Source of the DNA: an uncultured Bacteroides sp.
Lineage (GTDB): Bacteria; Bacteroidota; Bacteroidia; Bacteroidales; Bacteroidaceae
Assembly: GCA_900755095.1 (NCBI GenBank)
Contig: CAAEFE010000116.1
Coordinates: 1 to 64,000 of the forward strand
DNA length: 64,000 bases
Reading direction: 5' to 3'
The stretch's first letter is position 1, and every line of letters begins with the position of its first letter. A program made the position numbers and the translations under genes. The notes under the pieces are model-generated. The model was not told the origin of the DNA and did no database searches. It saw nothing but the letters and a program-made list of their open reading frames with translations. Of this stretch, positions 17,327-27,122 are shown piece after piece.

Positions 17327-20300
17327 ATGAAGAAACAAGAACTTTTTAACAACGTAACAGAAGGATTCCCTTACCAACGACAGCCCCAACAGGTGGGCTT
17401 GTACGATGCGGCATACGAACACGATGCCTGCGGTGTCGGTATGCTGGTTAACATTCATGGAGAAAAGTCACACGACATTGTTGAGTCGGCTTTAAAGGTA
17501 TTAGAAAACATGCGCCATCGCGGTGCCGAGGGTGCGGATAACAAGACCGGTGACGGTGCAGGTATCATGCTTCAAATTCCGCATGAGTTTATTTTATTAC
17601 AAGGTATTCCTGTCCCCGAAAAAGGACGGTACGGCACAGGATTATTGTTTTTACCGAAAAACGAAAAAGACCAGGCAGCTATTCTAAGTATTATTATTGA
17701 AGAAATTGAAAAAGAAGGACTCACATTGATGCATTTGCGCAATGTGCCCACCTGCCCCGAAATCCTGGGAGAATCGGCTCTGGCAAACGAACCGGACATC
17801 AAACAAGTGTTCATCACCGGATTTACGGAAACGGAAACTGCCGACCGGAAGTTATATCTGATCCGGAAAAGAATCGAAAATAAAGTCAGATTGTCATCTA
17901 TTCCGGCAAAAGACGATTTTTATGTTGTGTCACTCTCTACCAAAAGCATTATATATAAAGGTATGCTTTCATCATTACAGCTGCGCAACTATTATCCGGA
18001 CCTGACAAATAGCTATTTTACCAGCGGACTGGCATTGGTGCACTCTCGTTTCAGTACCAATACATTCCCTACATGGGGATTGGCACAGCCGTTCCGTCTG
18101 CTGGCACACAACGGTGAAATCAATACTATCCGTGGTAACCGAGGATGGATGGAAGCCCGTGAAAGTGTACTCTCCACTCCCACTTTAGGCGATATAAAAG
18201 AAATCCGCCCGATTATACAACCGGGCATGAGCGACAGTGCTTCTCTGGACAATGTACTGGAGTTCCTGGTGATGTCAGGATTGAGCCTGCCACATGCCAT
18301 GGCTATGCTCGTGCCGGAATCTTTCAACGAGAAGAACCCGATCAGTGAAGATCTGAAATCATTCTACGAATACCACTCCATCCTGATGGAACCGTGGGAC
18401 GGACCGGCCGCACTACTATTCAGCGACGGACGATTTGCCGGAGGTATGCTCGACCGCAATGGCCTGCGCCCTGCCCGTTATCTGATTACTAAAAACGATA
18501 TGATGGTAGTGGCTTCGGAAGTCGGTGTGATGGATTTCGAACCGGGAGACATCAAAGAAAAGGGTCGCTTACAGCCCGGCAAAATCCTGCTGGTAGATAC
18601 GGAAAAAGGCGAGATCTACTATGACGGCGAACTGAAAAAACAGTTGGCTGAAGCCAAGCCTTACCGCACCTGGCTATCTACCAACCGAATCGAACTGGAT
18701 GAACTGAAAAGCGGGCGCAAAGTTCCTCATCACGTAGCAAACTACGACCGGATGCTTCGTACTTTCGGCTACTCCAAAGAGGACATCGAAAGGCTGATTA
18801 TGCCGATGGCAAGCACCGGAGCAGAACCGATCCATTCAATGGGTAACGATACGCCACTCGCCGTACTTTCAGATAAACCACAGTTGCTTTACAACTATTT
18901 CCGTCAGCAATTTGCGCAGGTAACCAATCCGCCCATTGATCCACTTCGTGAAGAACTGGTGATGTCATTGACGGAATACATTGGAGCAGTCGGTATGAAT
19001 ATTCTGACGCCCAGTGAAAGTCATTGCAAAATGGTACGCCTGAATCATCCGATTTTAAGCAATACCCAACTGGATATTCTTTGTAATATCCGGTATAAAG
19101 GCTTCAAAACAGTCAAACTACCCATGTTGTTTGAGGTTGCAAAAGGGAAAGCCGGACTGCAGGAAGCACTGACCCATCTTTGTAAAATGGCGGAAGAATC
19201 CGTGACGGAAGGTGTAAACTACATTGTCCTGACCGACCGTGAGGTGGATATTACCCATGCTGCCATTCCATCATTGCTGGCAGTAAGCGCTGTTCATCAC
19301 CACCTGATTTCAGTTGGTAAACGGGTGCAAACGGCATTGATCGTAGAAAGTGGTGAAATACGTGAAGTGATGCACGCCGCGTTATTGTTGGGTTTCGGAG
19401 CAAGTGCCCTGAATCCTTACATGGCATTCGCTGTCCTCGACCGACTGGTAAAAGACAAAGATATTCAGTTGGATTATACCACTGCTGAAAAGAACTATAT
19501 CAAATCCATCTGTAAAGGCTTGTTTAAAATCATGAGTAAGATGGGTATCTCTACGATCCGCTCCTATCGTGGTGCTAAAATTTTCGAAGCTGTCGGTTTG
19601 AGTGAAGAATTGAGCAAGGCTTATTTTGGAGGACTCGGTTCACCGATCGGAGGTATCCGTCTGGAAGAAATAGCCAGAGATGCCATTGCTTTCCATAAAG
19701 AAGGATTTGAAAGTATTAAAAATGAAGAGTTATTAAAAAATAACGGTTTGTATGCTTTCCGTAAAGATGGAGAAAAGCACGCATGGAATCCGGAAACAAT
19801 CAGCACTCTGCAATTGGCTACACGACTGGGGAGTTATAAAAAATTTAAAGAGTACACCCATCTGGTAGACGAAAAAGAGAAGCCTATTTTCCTTCGTGAC
19901 TTTCTGGGATTCCGTCGTAATCCGATTTCAATCGATCAGGTAGAACCGGTGGAAAACATTCTGCATCGTTTCGTCACGGGGGCTATGTCTTTTGGTTCTA
20001 TCAGCAAAGAGGCTCATGAGGCAATGGCTATTGCCATGAATAAAATTCACGGACGCAGTAATACCGGTGAAGGTGGCGAAGACGCTGCCCGTTTCCAACC
20101 GCTGCCCGATGGCAGTTCTTTACGAAGTGCAATCAAGCAGGTAGCTTCCGGTCGTTTCGGTGTAACGGCAGAATATCTGGTTAATGCGGACGAAATTCAA
20201 ATCAAGATAGCACAGGGAGCCAAACCGGGTGAAGGCGGACAACTACCGGGATTTAAAGTGAACGATGTGATTGCGAAAACACGTCATTCCATTCCGGGAA

Positions 20301-21877
20301 TTTCGCTGATTTCTCCTCCGCCTCATCATGATATTTATTCGATTGAGGATTTGGCACAATTAATCTTCGATTTGAAAAATGTAAATCCACAGGCCAAAAT
20401 CAGTGTGAAACTGGTAGCAGAAAGCGGCGTCGGTACGATTGCTGCGGGTGTGGCAAAAGCAAAGGCGGACCTAATTGTCATCTCTGGTGCTGAAGGGGGA
20501 ACAGGTGCTTCTCCGGCTTCTTCTATCCGCTATGCGGGTATCTCACCGGAATTGGGATTGAGCGAGACACAGCAAACACTGGTTCTGAACGGACTTCGTG
20601 GCCAAGTAGTTCTGCAAGCCGACGGACAACTGAAAACCGGACGTGACATCATCTTAATGGCACTAATGGGTGCCGAAGAATATGGCTTCGCCACCTCGGC
20701 ATTGATTGTATTAGGGTGTGTAATGATGCGCAAATGCCATCAGAATACTTGTCCGGTGGGAGTTGCCACACAGAATGAAGAGTTACGTAAACGCTTTCAT
20801 GGACGCAGTGAATATTTAGTAAACTTTTTCACATTCCTGGCACAGGAAGTCCGCGAGCATTTGGCCGAGATGGGATTCACCCGGATGGATGATATTATCG
20901 GGCGTACAGACTTAATCGAGCGCAAGTCCGATGCCAATGACCCAAATCCGAAACATGCTTTAATCGACTTCACCAAATTGCTGGCACGTGTTGACAACAG
21001 TGCGGCTATCCGTCATGTCATCGACCAAGATCATGGAATTTCTGCTGTAAAAGATGTAACCATCATCGATGCCGCACAAGAAGCTATCGAACATGAGAAA
21101 GAGATTTCTTTAGAATATACGATTGCCAATACAGACCGTGCAATAGGTGCTATGCTTTCCGGAGTAATCGCCAAGAAATATGGTGCCAAAGGATTGCCGG
21201 AACATACGCTGAATGTAAAATTCAAAGGTTCGGCAGGTCAATCTTTCGGAGCTTTTCTCGTACCGGGAGTTAACTTTAAACTGGAAGGTGAAGCGAATGA
21301 TTACCTGGGTAAAGGATTGAGCGGCGGGCGTATCTCCGTATTGCCTCCTATCCGCAGCAATTTCGAAGCCGAAAAAAATACAATCGCCGGTAATACCTTG
21401 CTTTATGGCGCAACAAGCGGTGAAGTATATATCAACGGCCGTGTAGGAGAACGTTTCGCTGTTCGTAACTCCGGCGCAGTTGCCGTCGTAGAAGGCGTGG
21501 GTGACCATTGTTGCGAATACATGACCGGAGGTCGTGTGGTAGTCCTCGGACAAACCGGACGTAACTTTGCAGCCGGTATGAGTGGCGGTGTAGCTTATGT
21601 ATGGAACAAAGACGGCAACTTCGATTATTTCTGTAACATGGAAATGGTGGAACTGTCACTCATCGAAGAAGCCAGCTACCGGAAAGAGTTGCACGAACTA
21701 ATCCGCCAGCATTACCTCTACACAGGCTCGAAACTGGCACGCATCCTGCTCGACAACTGGAATCATTACGTAGATCAATTCATCCAAGTAGTGCCCATCG
21801 AATACAAAAAAGTACTGCAGGAAGAACAAATGAGAAAGTTACAACAAAAAATTGCAGATATGCAAAGAGACTATTAG
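17327..21877 (+). CDS. gltB: Glutamate synthase (NADPH-type), large subunit
   Basis: Converts glutamine and 2-oxoglutarate into two glutamates, the second half of the GS-GOGAT cycle. 1516 residues in the usual order: class II amidotransferase domain with Cys35 as nucleophile (EHDACGVGM, so a 34-residue propeptide), central domain, FMN-binding synthase domain (GEGGEDAARF, KPGEGGQLPG, SGAEGGTGASP), the 3Fe-4S cysteines in CVMMRKCHQNTCPVGV, and the C-terminal beta-helix domain with repeated glycine motifs (GGRVVVLGQTGRNFAAGMSG). All key residues are present. Followed by gltD after a 126-bp repeat-containing gap. Confidence 0.98.
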   Translation: MKKQELFNNVTEGFPYQRQPQQVGLYDAAYEHDACGVGMLVNIHGEKSHDIVESALKVLENMRHRGAEGADNKTGDGAGIMLQIPHEFILLQGIPVPEKGRYGTGLLFLPKNEKDQAAILSIIIEEIEKEGLTLMHLRNVPTCPEILGESALANEPDIKQVFITGFTETETADRKLYLIRKRIENKVRLSSIPAKDDFYVVSLSTKSIIYKGMLSSLQLRNYYPDLTNSYFTSGLALVHSRFSTNTFPTWGLAQPFRLLAHNGEINTIRGNRGWMEARESVLSTPTLGDIKEIRPIIQPGMSDSASLDNVLEFLVMSGLSLPHAMAMLVPESFNEKNPISEDLKSFYEYHSILMEPWDGPAALLFSDGRFAGGMLDRNGLRPARYLITKNDMMVVASEVGVMDFEPGDIKEKGRLQPGKILLVDTEKGEIYYDGELKKQLAEAKPYRTWLSTNRIELDELKSGRKVPHHVANYDRMLRTFGYSKEDIERLIMPMASTGAEPIHSMGNDTPLAVLSDKPQLLYNYFRQQFAQVTNPPIDPLREELVMSLTEYIGAVGMNILTPSESHCKMVRLNHPILSNTQLDILCNIRYKGFKTVKLPMLFEVAKGKAGLQEALTHLCKMAEESVTEGVNYIVLTDREVDITHAAIPSLLAVSAVHHHLISVGKRVQTALIVESGEIREVMHAALLLGFGASALNPYMAFAVLDRLVKDKDIQLDYTTAEKNYIKSICKGLFKIMSKMGISTIRSYRGAKIFEAVGLSEELSKAYFGGLGSPIGGIRLEEIARDAIAFHKEGFESIKNEELLKNNGLYAFRKDGEKHAWNPETISTLQLATRLGSYKKFKEYTHLVDEKEKPIFLRDFLGFRRNPISIDQVEPVENILHRFVTGAMSFGSISKEAHEAMAIAMNKIHGRSNTGEGGEDAARFQPLPDGSSLRSAIKQVASGRFGVTAEYLVNADEIQIKIAQGAKPGEGGQLPGFKVNDVIAKTRHSIPGISLISPPPHHDIYSIEDLAQLIFDLKNVNPQAKISVKLVAESGVGTIAAGVAKAKADLIVISGAEGGTGASPASSIRYAGISPELGLSETQQTLVLNGLRGQVVLQADGQLKTGRDIILMALMGAEEYGFATSALIVLGCVMMRKCHQNTCPVGVATQNEELRKRFHGRSEYLVNFFTFLAQEVREHLAEMGFTRMDDIIGRTDLIERKSDANDPNPKHALIDFTKLLARVDNSAAIRHVIDQDHGISAVKDVTIIDAAQEAIEHEKEISLEYTIANTDRAIGAMLSGVIAKKYGAKGLPEHTLNVKFKGSAGQSFGAFLVPGVNFKLEGEANDYLGKGLSGGRISVLPPIRSNFEAEKNTIAGNTLLYGATSGEVYINGRVGERFAVRNSGAVAVVEGVGDHCCEYMTGGRVVVLGQTGRNFAAGMSGGVAYVWNKDGNFDYFCNMEMVELSLIEEASYRKELHELIRQHYLYTGSKLARILLDNWNHYVDQFIQVVPIEYKKVLQEEQMRKLQQKIADMQRDY

Positions 21878-21880
21878 ATT

Positions 21881-22000
21881 TACAATTTGACTATTTACAA
21901 TTTACTATTTGAATGTATAGTATAGTCTGTAAATAGTCAAATAGCAAATGATAAGATAGTCTAGAAATAGTAAATAGTAAATCGTCAAATAGTAAATAAC
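21881..22000 (+). repeat. Heptamer-type repeats and hairpin between gltB and gltD
   Basis: The gap is filled with about 7-bp units: TTTACAA / TTTGACT-type on the left and AAATAGT-type on the right (AAATAGT, AAATAGT, AAATCGT, then AAATAGT and AAATAAC at 21965-22000). ATTTGACTATTTACA at 21885-21899 is a perfect 15-bp inverted repeat of 21928-21942, so the transcript can fold into a hairpin between the two subunit genes. Confidence 0.75.
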
Positions 22001-22003
22001 AAG

Positions 22004-23344
22004 ATGGGAGATCCTAAAGCATTTCTAAATATACCTCGACAAGAGGCGGGATACCGCCCTGTAAACGAGCGAATCGCTGACTATAGTCAGGTAGAACAGA
22101 CTTTGAATACAAACAGCCGTAAATTGCAGGCGTCACGCTGTATGGATTGTGGTGTACCTTTCTGTCATTGGGCATGCCCGATAGGAAATAAACAACCGGA
22201 ATGGCAGGATGCATTATACAGGGGAAAATGGAAGGAGGCATACGAAGTATTGTCGTCTACTTGCGATTTTCCTGAATTTACAGGACGTATTTGTCCTGCT
22301 CTTTGCGAGAAATCGTGTGTGTTGAAACTTTCCTGCGATCAGCCGGTGACTATTCGCGAGAATGAAGCAGCTATCGTAGAAGCGGCTTTTCGTGAAGGAT
22401 ATATACAAGTAAAGACGCCGGAAAGAAACGGAAAGAAAGTGGCGGTGATTGGTGCAGGTCCTGCTGGATTGGTGGTGGCTAATCAGCTGAATTTAAAAGG
22501 ATATAGCGTTACTTTATTCGATAAGGATGAAGCGCCCGGAGGATTATTACGATTCGGTATTCCTAATTTCAAACTGGATAAAAATGTAATTGACCGACGG
22601 ATGAAGATATTGGCTGCAGAAGGAATACAGTTTGAGATGGGAGTAGAAATAGACGTCAATCATTTACCGGAAGGATTCGATGCTTACTGCATCTGTACCG
22701 GAACACCGGCAGCACGTGACTTGAGTATTCCGGGACGTGAACTGAAAGGGATTCATTTCGCACTCGAAATGCTGGCACAACAGAATAGGATTCTGGCAGG
22801 ACAGACTTTCCCGAAAGACAAGTTGGTAAATGCCAAAGGCAAAAAGGTTCTCGTGATAGGTGGCGGAGACACTGGTTCCGACTGCATCGGAACCAGTGTG
22901 AGACAGGGAGCCGTCAGTGTCACTCAAATCGAAATCATGCCGAAACCTCCTGTCGGCTACAATCCGGCTACTCCTTGGCCACAATGGCCGGCAGTCTTCA
23001 AAACGACTTCCAGCCATGAAGAAGGTTGTACACGCCGCTGGTGCCTGGCTTCCAATCAGTTCCTCGGAAAGAATGGAAAAGTGACAGGTGTAGAAGTGGA
23101 AGAAGTGAAATGGATTCCGGCAGCAGATGGCGGACGTCCCACGATGAAACCAACAGGGAAGAAGGAAGTCATCGAAGCTGATATGGTATTATTGGCGATG
23201 GGATTCCTGAAACCGGAGCAACCGAAATTTGCAAAGAATGTATTTCTTGCCGGTGATGCCGAGACGGGTGCCAGCCTGGTGGTACGCGCCATGGCGGGAG
23301 GACGAAAGGCTGCTGCGGAAATAGATGCTTATCTGACGAAATAG
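22004..23344 (+). CDS. gltD: Glutamate synthase, small subunit
   Basis: Flavoprotein that passes electrons from NAD(P)H through 4Fe-4S clusters to GltB. 446 residues. The N-terminal cysteine groups CMDCGVPFCHWACP and CPALCEKSCVLKLSC would hold the clusters; the FAD-binding motif VIGAGPAGLVVANQL lies at about 146 and the NAD(P)H-binding motif VIGGGDTGSDC at about 286. The C-terminal GDAETGASLVVRAM is the usual second FAD contact. It is cotranscribed with gltB in all likelihood, though the intervening hairpin may change the subunit ratio. Confidence 0.97.
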   Translation: MGDPKAFLNIPRQEAGYRPVNERIADYSQVEQTLNTNSRKLQASRCMDCGVPFCHWACPIGNKQPEWQDALYRGKWKEAYEVLSSTCDFPEFTGRICPALCEKSCVLKLSCDQPVTIRENEAAIVEAAFREGYIQVKTPERNGKKVAVIGAGPAGLVVANQLNLKGYSVTLFDKDEAPGGLLRFGIPNFKLDKNVIDRRMKILAAEGIQFEMGVEIDVNHLPEGFDAYCICTGTPAARDLSIPGRELKGIHFALEMLAQQNRILAGQTFPKDKLVNAKGKKVLVIGGGDTGSDCIGTSVRQGAVSVTQIEIMPKPPVGYNPATPWPQWPAVFKTTSSHEEGCTRRWCLASNQFLGKNGKVTGVEVEEVKWIPAADGGRPTMKPTGKKEVIEADMVLLAMGFLKPEQPKFAKNVFLAGDAETGASLVVRAMAGGRKAAAEIDAYLTK

Positions 23345-23390
23345 CTTTGCAGTAAGGAAAAAGCAGAAGTTTGATTAGTACTATCCGATT

Positions 23391-23488
23391 CGTTCCACCA
23401 TGGTCGAACGAAAGAAACACCCAGGTAGAACGGAAAGATAACCTTGGTGGAACGAAAGGGAAACCAAGGCGGAACGAATTAAGAATAG
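23391..23488. repeat. Degenerate 22-bp tandem array, gltD-asnB gap
   Basis: Four consecutive 22-bp units begin at 23401, 23423, 23445 and 23467, each with the core GG(T/C)nGAACG(A/G)A; the second half of the first three units ends in ACC or ACCC. An inverted copy of the core, CGTTCCACCA, sits just before at 23391-23400. The units have no spacers and no open frame. Confidence 0.8.
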
Positions 23489-23558
23489 CTAGTCAGCTTC
23501 TTAGAAATAGCGAATAAACAATCAACAGATTACATTACCCCCTCTAAAAATTAAAGTT

Positions 23559-25226
23559 ATGTGTGGAATAGCAGGTATACTCAACATCAAAGTTCAAACG
23601 AAAGAACTAAGAGATAAAGCACTGAAAATGGCCCAGAAGATCCGTCATCGCGGACCGGACTGGAGCGGAATCTATGTAGGCGGAAGTGCCATCCTGGCAC
23701 ACGAACGTCTTTCCATTGTCGACCCGCAGAGTGGCGGACAACCGTTATACTCTCCCGATCGTAAACAAGTGCTCGCCGTAAATGGTGAGATTTACAATCA
23801 CCGTGATATTCGAGCTAAATATACGGGAAAATATAACTTTCAAACCGGAAGTGACTGTGAGGTAATTCTTGCCCTTTACAAAGATAAAGGCATCCATTTT
23901 TTGGAAGATATCAGCGGTATCTTCGCTTTCGTGCTTTATGATGAGGAAAAGGATGAATTTCTGATTGCCCGCGATCCGATAGGGGTTATTCCTTTATATA
24001 TAGGAAAAGATAAAGAGGGAAAAATCTACTTCGGCAGCGAGTTGAAAGCTCTCGAAGGATTTTGTGACGAATATGAAGTATTCCTTCCCGGACATTATTT
24101 CTATAGTAAAGAGGGAAAAATGAAACGTTGGTATTCGCGCGACTGGACAGAATATGAAACCGTCAAAGAGAATGATGCACAAACCGAGGATGTGAAAATA
24201 GCATTAGAAGAGGCTGTGCACCGCCAGTTAATGAGTGACGTACCGTACGGAGTGCTTCTTTCGGGAGGGTTGGATAGTTCTGTCATCTCCGCCATTGCCA
24301 AAAAATATGCGGCAAAGCGTATAGAAACAGACGGAGCGAGTGATGCGTGGTGGCCTCAACTCCACTCCTTCGCTATCGGACTAAAAGGTGCTCCTGATTT
24401 GATTAAAGCACGTGAAGTGGCTGAATATATCGGTACTGTTCATCACGAAATAAACTATACTGTTCAGGAAGGTTTGGATGCCCTGCGTGATGTCATTTAT
24501 TTCATCGAGACATACGATGTAACCACGGTACGCGCTTCCACTCCCATGTACCTACTGGCACGTGTCATCAAATCGATGGGTATCAAAATGGTGTTGAGCG
24601 GTGAAGGCGCCGATGAAGTTTTCGGTGGTTATCTGTATTTCCACAAGGCTCCCACTCCACAGGCATTCCACGAAGAAACAGTACGTAAACTTTCAAAGTT
24701 GCACATGTACGATTGCCTCCGCGCCAATAAAAGTTTGTCAGCATGGGGAGTAGAAGGACGTGTTCCTTTCCTTGATAAAGAATTCCTCGACGTAGCCATG
24801 AACCTGAATCCGAAAGCTAAAATGTGCCCCGGAAAGGAAATTGAGAAACGGATTGTTCGCGAAGCCTTTGCCGAGATGTTACCGGAAAGTGTGGCGTGGA
24901 GACAAAAAGAGCAGTTCAGTGACGGTGTAGGATATTCATGGATTGACACATTGAGGGAAATCACAGCTGCTGCTGTGAGCGATCAGCAAATGGAACATGC
25001 TGCCGAACGCTTCCCTATCAACACGCCACAAAATAAAGAAGAATACTATTATCGCAGTATCTTTGAAGAGCATTTCCCCAGTGAAAGTGCAGCACGCACC
25101 GTACCCAGTGTTCCCAGTGTGGCATGCTCCACAGCAGAAGCGCTGGCGTGGGATATTGCTTTCAGGAATCTGAATGAGCCTAGCGGACGTGCGGTGAGAG
25201 GAATACACGAAGAGGCCTATACTTAA
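23559..25226 (+). CDS. asnB: Asparagine synthetase B, glutamine-hydrolysing
   Basis: Makes asparagine from aspartate, ATP and glutamine. The class II amidotransferase domain starts MCGIAGILN (nucleophile Cys2) with KIRHRGPDWSG and ERLSIVDP; the synthetase domain has the PP-loop LLSGGLDSSVISA at about residue 233 and SGEGADEVFGGY. 555 residues, as in the E. coli enzyme. It follows gltD by 214 bp, across a 22-bp repeat array, and probably shares its transcript. The presence of a type I asparaginase at 55.7 kb means the organism can also reverse the step. Confidence 0.97.
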   Translation: MCGIAGILNIKVQTKELRDKALKMAQKIRHRGPDWSGIYVGGSAILAHERLSIVDPQSGGQPLYSPDRKQVLAVNGEIYNHRDIRAKYTGKYNFQTGSDCEVILALYKDKGIHFLEDISGIFAFVLYDEEKDEFLIARDPIGVIPLYIGKDKEGKIYFGSELKALEGFCDEYEVFLPGHYFYSKEGKMKRWYSRDWTEYETVKENDAQTEDVKIALEEAVHRQLMSDVPYGVLLSGGLDSSVISAIAKKYAAKRIETDGASDAWWPQLHSFAIGLKGAPDLIKAREVAEYIGTVHHEINYTVQEGLDALRDVIYFIETYDVTTVRASTPMYLLARVIKSMGIKMVLSGEGADEVFGGYLYFHKAPTPQAFHEETVRKLSKLHMYDCLRANKSLSAWGVEGRVPFLDKEFLDVAMNLNPKAKMCPGKEIEKRIVREAFAEMLPESVAWRQKEQFSDGVGYSWIDTLREITAAAVSDQQMEHAAERFPINTPQNKEEYYYRSIFEEHFPSESAARTVPSVPSVACSTAEALAWDIAFRNLNEPSGRAVRGIHEEAYT

Positions 25227-25231
25227 CTGAT

Positions 25232-25268
25232 AAGAATAACAGAATCTGCTCTTTCTGTTATTCTTTTG
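25232..25268 (+). terminator. Terminator after asnB
   Basis: AAGAATAACAGAA (25232-25244) pairs perfectly with TTCTGTTATTCTT (25253-25265), an 8-base loop between, followed by TTG. It lies 6 bp past the asnB stop. Confidence 0.8.
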
Positions 25269-25397
25269 TAACATTTCTATTTTAAAATCTCAAGGATTAA
25301 CGCAGATTAGCATATTATTGTCTGATTTGCGTTTTCTTTTTTATAATTTTGAGGCCAAACCAAATTAAATCTATCAAACTTTTAAAAGACCAAACAA

Positions 25398-26165
25398 ATG
25401 AATTTAAAAAAAATGATGATGGCTTCTGCCCTTCTAATGGTTGCTTGCTGTATGCAGGCACAGACAAAAGTGATAGCCCACCGTGGATTCTGGAAAACTC
25501 CGGGATCATCACAAAACAGTATTTCATCACTTCTAAAAGCAGATTCCATCGGTTGTTACGGTTCAGAATTTGACGTATGGATCGCTAAGGATAACAAGTT
25601 GGTGGTCAACCATGATCCTGTATACAAGATGAGACCGATGGAGTATTCCAAAGGTGACGCACTGACCGGACTTAAATTATCCAACGGAGAAAACTTACCC
25701 AGCCTGGAACAATATCTGGAAGCCGGGAAAAACTGTAATACCCGACTGATTCTCGAACTGAAAGCACATAGCAATAAGAAACGTGAAACCAAAGCCGTAC
25801 AGGGAATCCTTGCCATGGTGAAGAAAATGGGACTGGAAAACCGCATGGAATATATCACGTTCTCCCTGCATGCCATGAAAGAGTTTATCCGCCTGGCTCC
25901 TGCCGGTACTCCGGTATTTTACCTTAACGGGGAACTGTCTCCCAAAGAATTAAAGGAACTCGGTGCTGCCGGTCTTGATTATCACATGGGAGTGATTAAG
26001 AAACACCCCGAATGGATCAAAGAAGCTCATGAACTCGGCTTGAAAGTAAATGTGTGGACTGTGGACGAAGTGGAAGATATGAAATCGCTGATCGAACAGA
26101 AAGTAGATTTCATTACCACCAACGAACCAGTCATCTTACAAGAAGAACTGAAAAAACATCAATAA
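25398..26165 (+). CDS. Glycerophosphodiester phosphodiesterase, exported
   Basis: Predicted to hydrolyse glycerophosphodiesters in the periplasm or at the outer membrane. The signal peptide ends at about residue 21 (LLMVACCMQAQ; the adjacent cysteines could also form a weak lipobox). The GDPD TIM-barrel motifs are VIAHRGFW (catalytic His), EFDVWIAKDNKLVVNHDP (metal Glu/Asp and second His) and LILELK. The C-terminal KVNVWTVDEVEDM and DFITTNEP are family hallmarks. 255 residues, full length. It stands alone behind the asnB terminator and is convergent with the thioredoxin-like gene. Confidence 0.93.
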   Translation: MNLKKMMMASALLMVACCMQAQTKVIAHRGFWKTPGSSQNSISSLLKADSIGCYGSEFDVWIAKDNKLVVNHDPVYKMRPMEYSKGDALTGLKLSNGENLPSLEQYLEAGKNCNTRLILELKAHSNKKRETKAVQGILAMVKKMGLENRMEYITFSLHAMKEFIRLAPAGTPVFYLNGELSPKELKELGAAGLDYHMGVIKKHPEWIKEAHELGLKVNVWTVDEVEDMKSLIEQKVDFITTNEPVILQEELKKHQ

Positions 26166-26200
26166 GATAAAATCATTACAAAGTAAACTATTTAATATCC

Positions 26201-26307
26201 GTCTTTAAAGAAACAGCTCGTTCCTTTAAAAGAAACAGGATGTTTCTCGGTGTCGAACGGGTGGTCCCTTTTAAAGGAACCACCCGTTTCTTTTAAAGGA
26301 AAAATGA
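26201..26307. repeat. Degenerate 22-bp tandem array after the GDPD gene
   Basis: A 19-bp unit (26201-26219) is followed by four 22-bp units starting at 26220, 26242, 26264 and 26286; all begin with GT and most carry CTTTnAAA followed by GAAAC or GGAA(C/A). Units 3-4 include a near-perfect 29-bp palindrome (26258-26286, CGGGTGGT...ACCACCCG) that could act as a bidirectional terminator between the convergent genes. Confidence 0.75.
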
Positions 26308-26411
26308 GCTTTTATAACAAACTAAATACCAGCATATTAAGAACACTCATTTTTTTCATCTGAAAAAGAAAAGGTCATTTTCATATATGCCAATAAAAGA
26401 TTACAAACGAT

Positions 26412-26708
26412 TTACTGGAAATCATCTAATACCTCTTTCAGCTCTCCTACCGTAAGCTCTCCTACCTGTCTCCATAATTCATGTCCCTTATGCAATAAAA
26501 GAAAGGCGGGCACTGTTTCTACATTATGCGCATCGGCTATTGTTCTATTTTCTTCAGCATTCACTCTAATCAATTCTACAGTTCTCTTTTCGTAAGTCCG
26601 AAGCACAGGACCTATCCACTCATAATGAGGTGACCAGTCGGCATAAAATACTACCAACACCAAATGGTTGGTCTTAACTGCTGTTTCTAATTGTTTCTCT
26701 ATATTCAT
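26412..26708 (-). CDS. Thioredoxin-fold protein lacking the active-site cysteines
   Basis: 98 residues with a full thioredoxin pattern: VLVVFYADWSPHYEWIGPVL corresponds to strand beta-3, the WCGPC region and helix alpha-2, and NVETVPAFLLLHKGHEL holds the conserved cis-proline and following strand. Where thioredoxins have Trp-Cys-Gly-Pro-Cys this protein has Trp-Ser-Pro-His-Tyr, so it cannot do dithiol exchange. There is no signal peptide, so it should be cytoplasmic. A role as a binding partner or chaperone-like module is possible but not shown. No partner gene is evident; neighbours are on the opposite strand. Confidence 0.8.
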   Translation of the reverse strand: MNIEKQLETAVKTNHLVLVVFYADWSPHYEWIGPVLRTYEKRTVELIRVNAEENRTIADAHNVETVPAFLLLHKGHELWRQVGELTVGELKEVLDDFQ

Positions 26709-27122
26709 ATCTCTACGTTTTTATATTAATGATAGTGCTAAAACAATGAATACAGAAAAAGGTTCTTCAGCATATCCGGTGAGCAATATGATAGATAAAT
26801 AGGGGTTTTCACTTTCATATCGTCAAAAGGAAAAGGATATATTTCTTGTTTTTATAGCTGATTTCACCGATTATCAAGGCTAAATATTCTTCATATATTA
26901 TGGAAGAATATGCAAAACAATTCATCCAAATAACAGTTTATTAATATATAAATAGGTATAATTTCAAATTATAACTAAATGTGGCCGTATATAAAGCGAT
27001 TATAAATTTGAAGAAAATAAATAGATATTAGATATACTTTTTAGTAAAATATAAAGCAAAAAGTCATATCTTTGCATCGTAATAAAACAAAAGGTTACAA
27101 CAACCAACAAATATCAATCAAA
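26709..27122. other. A/T-rich divergent gap before dapF
   Basis: About 410 bp between the thioredoxin-like gene and the dapF start. Only a dapF -7 box at 27067-27074 could be recognised; no open frame above a few codons and no strong hairpin. Confidence 0.5.
27067..27074 (+). promoter_or_regulatory. -7 box of dapF-dapL
   Basis: TATCTTTG fits TAnnTTTG. It lies inside the longest possible dapF frame (ATG at 27072), which argues that translation starts at the downstream ATG, 27123. Confidence 0.6.

Noticed and set aside
23391-23488. Possible CRISPR-like array
   Set aside because: Units are contiguous, degenerate and lack spacers; no cas gene is present.
27072-27122. Upstream start of dapF at 27072
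   Set aside because: The ATG overlaps the TATCTTTG promoter box, and the added residues are not part of the family N-terminus.
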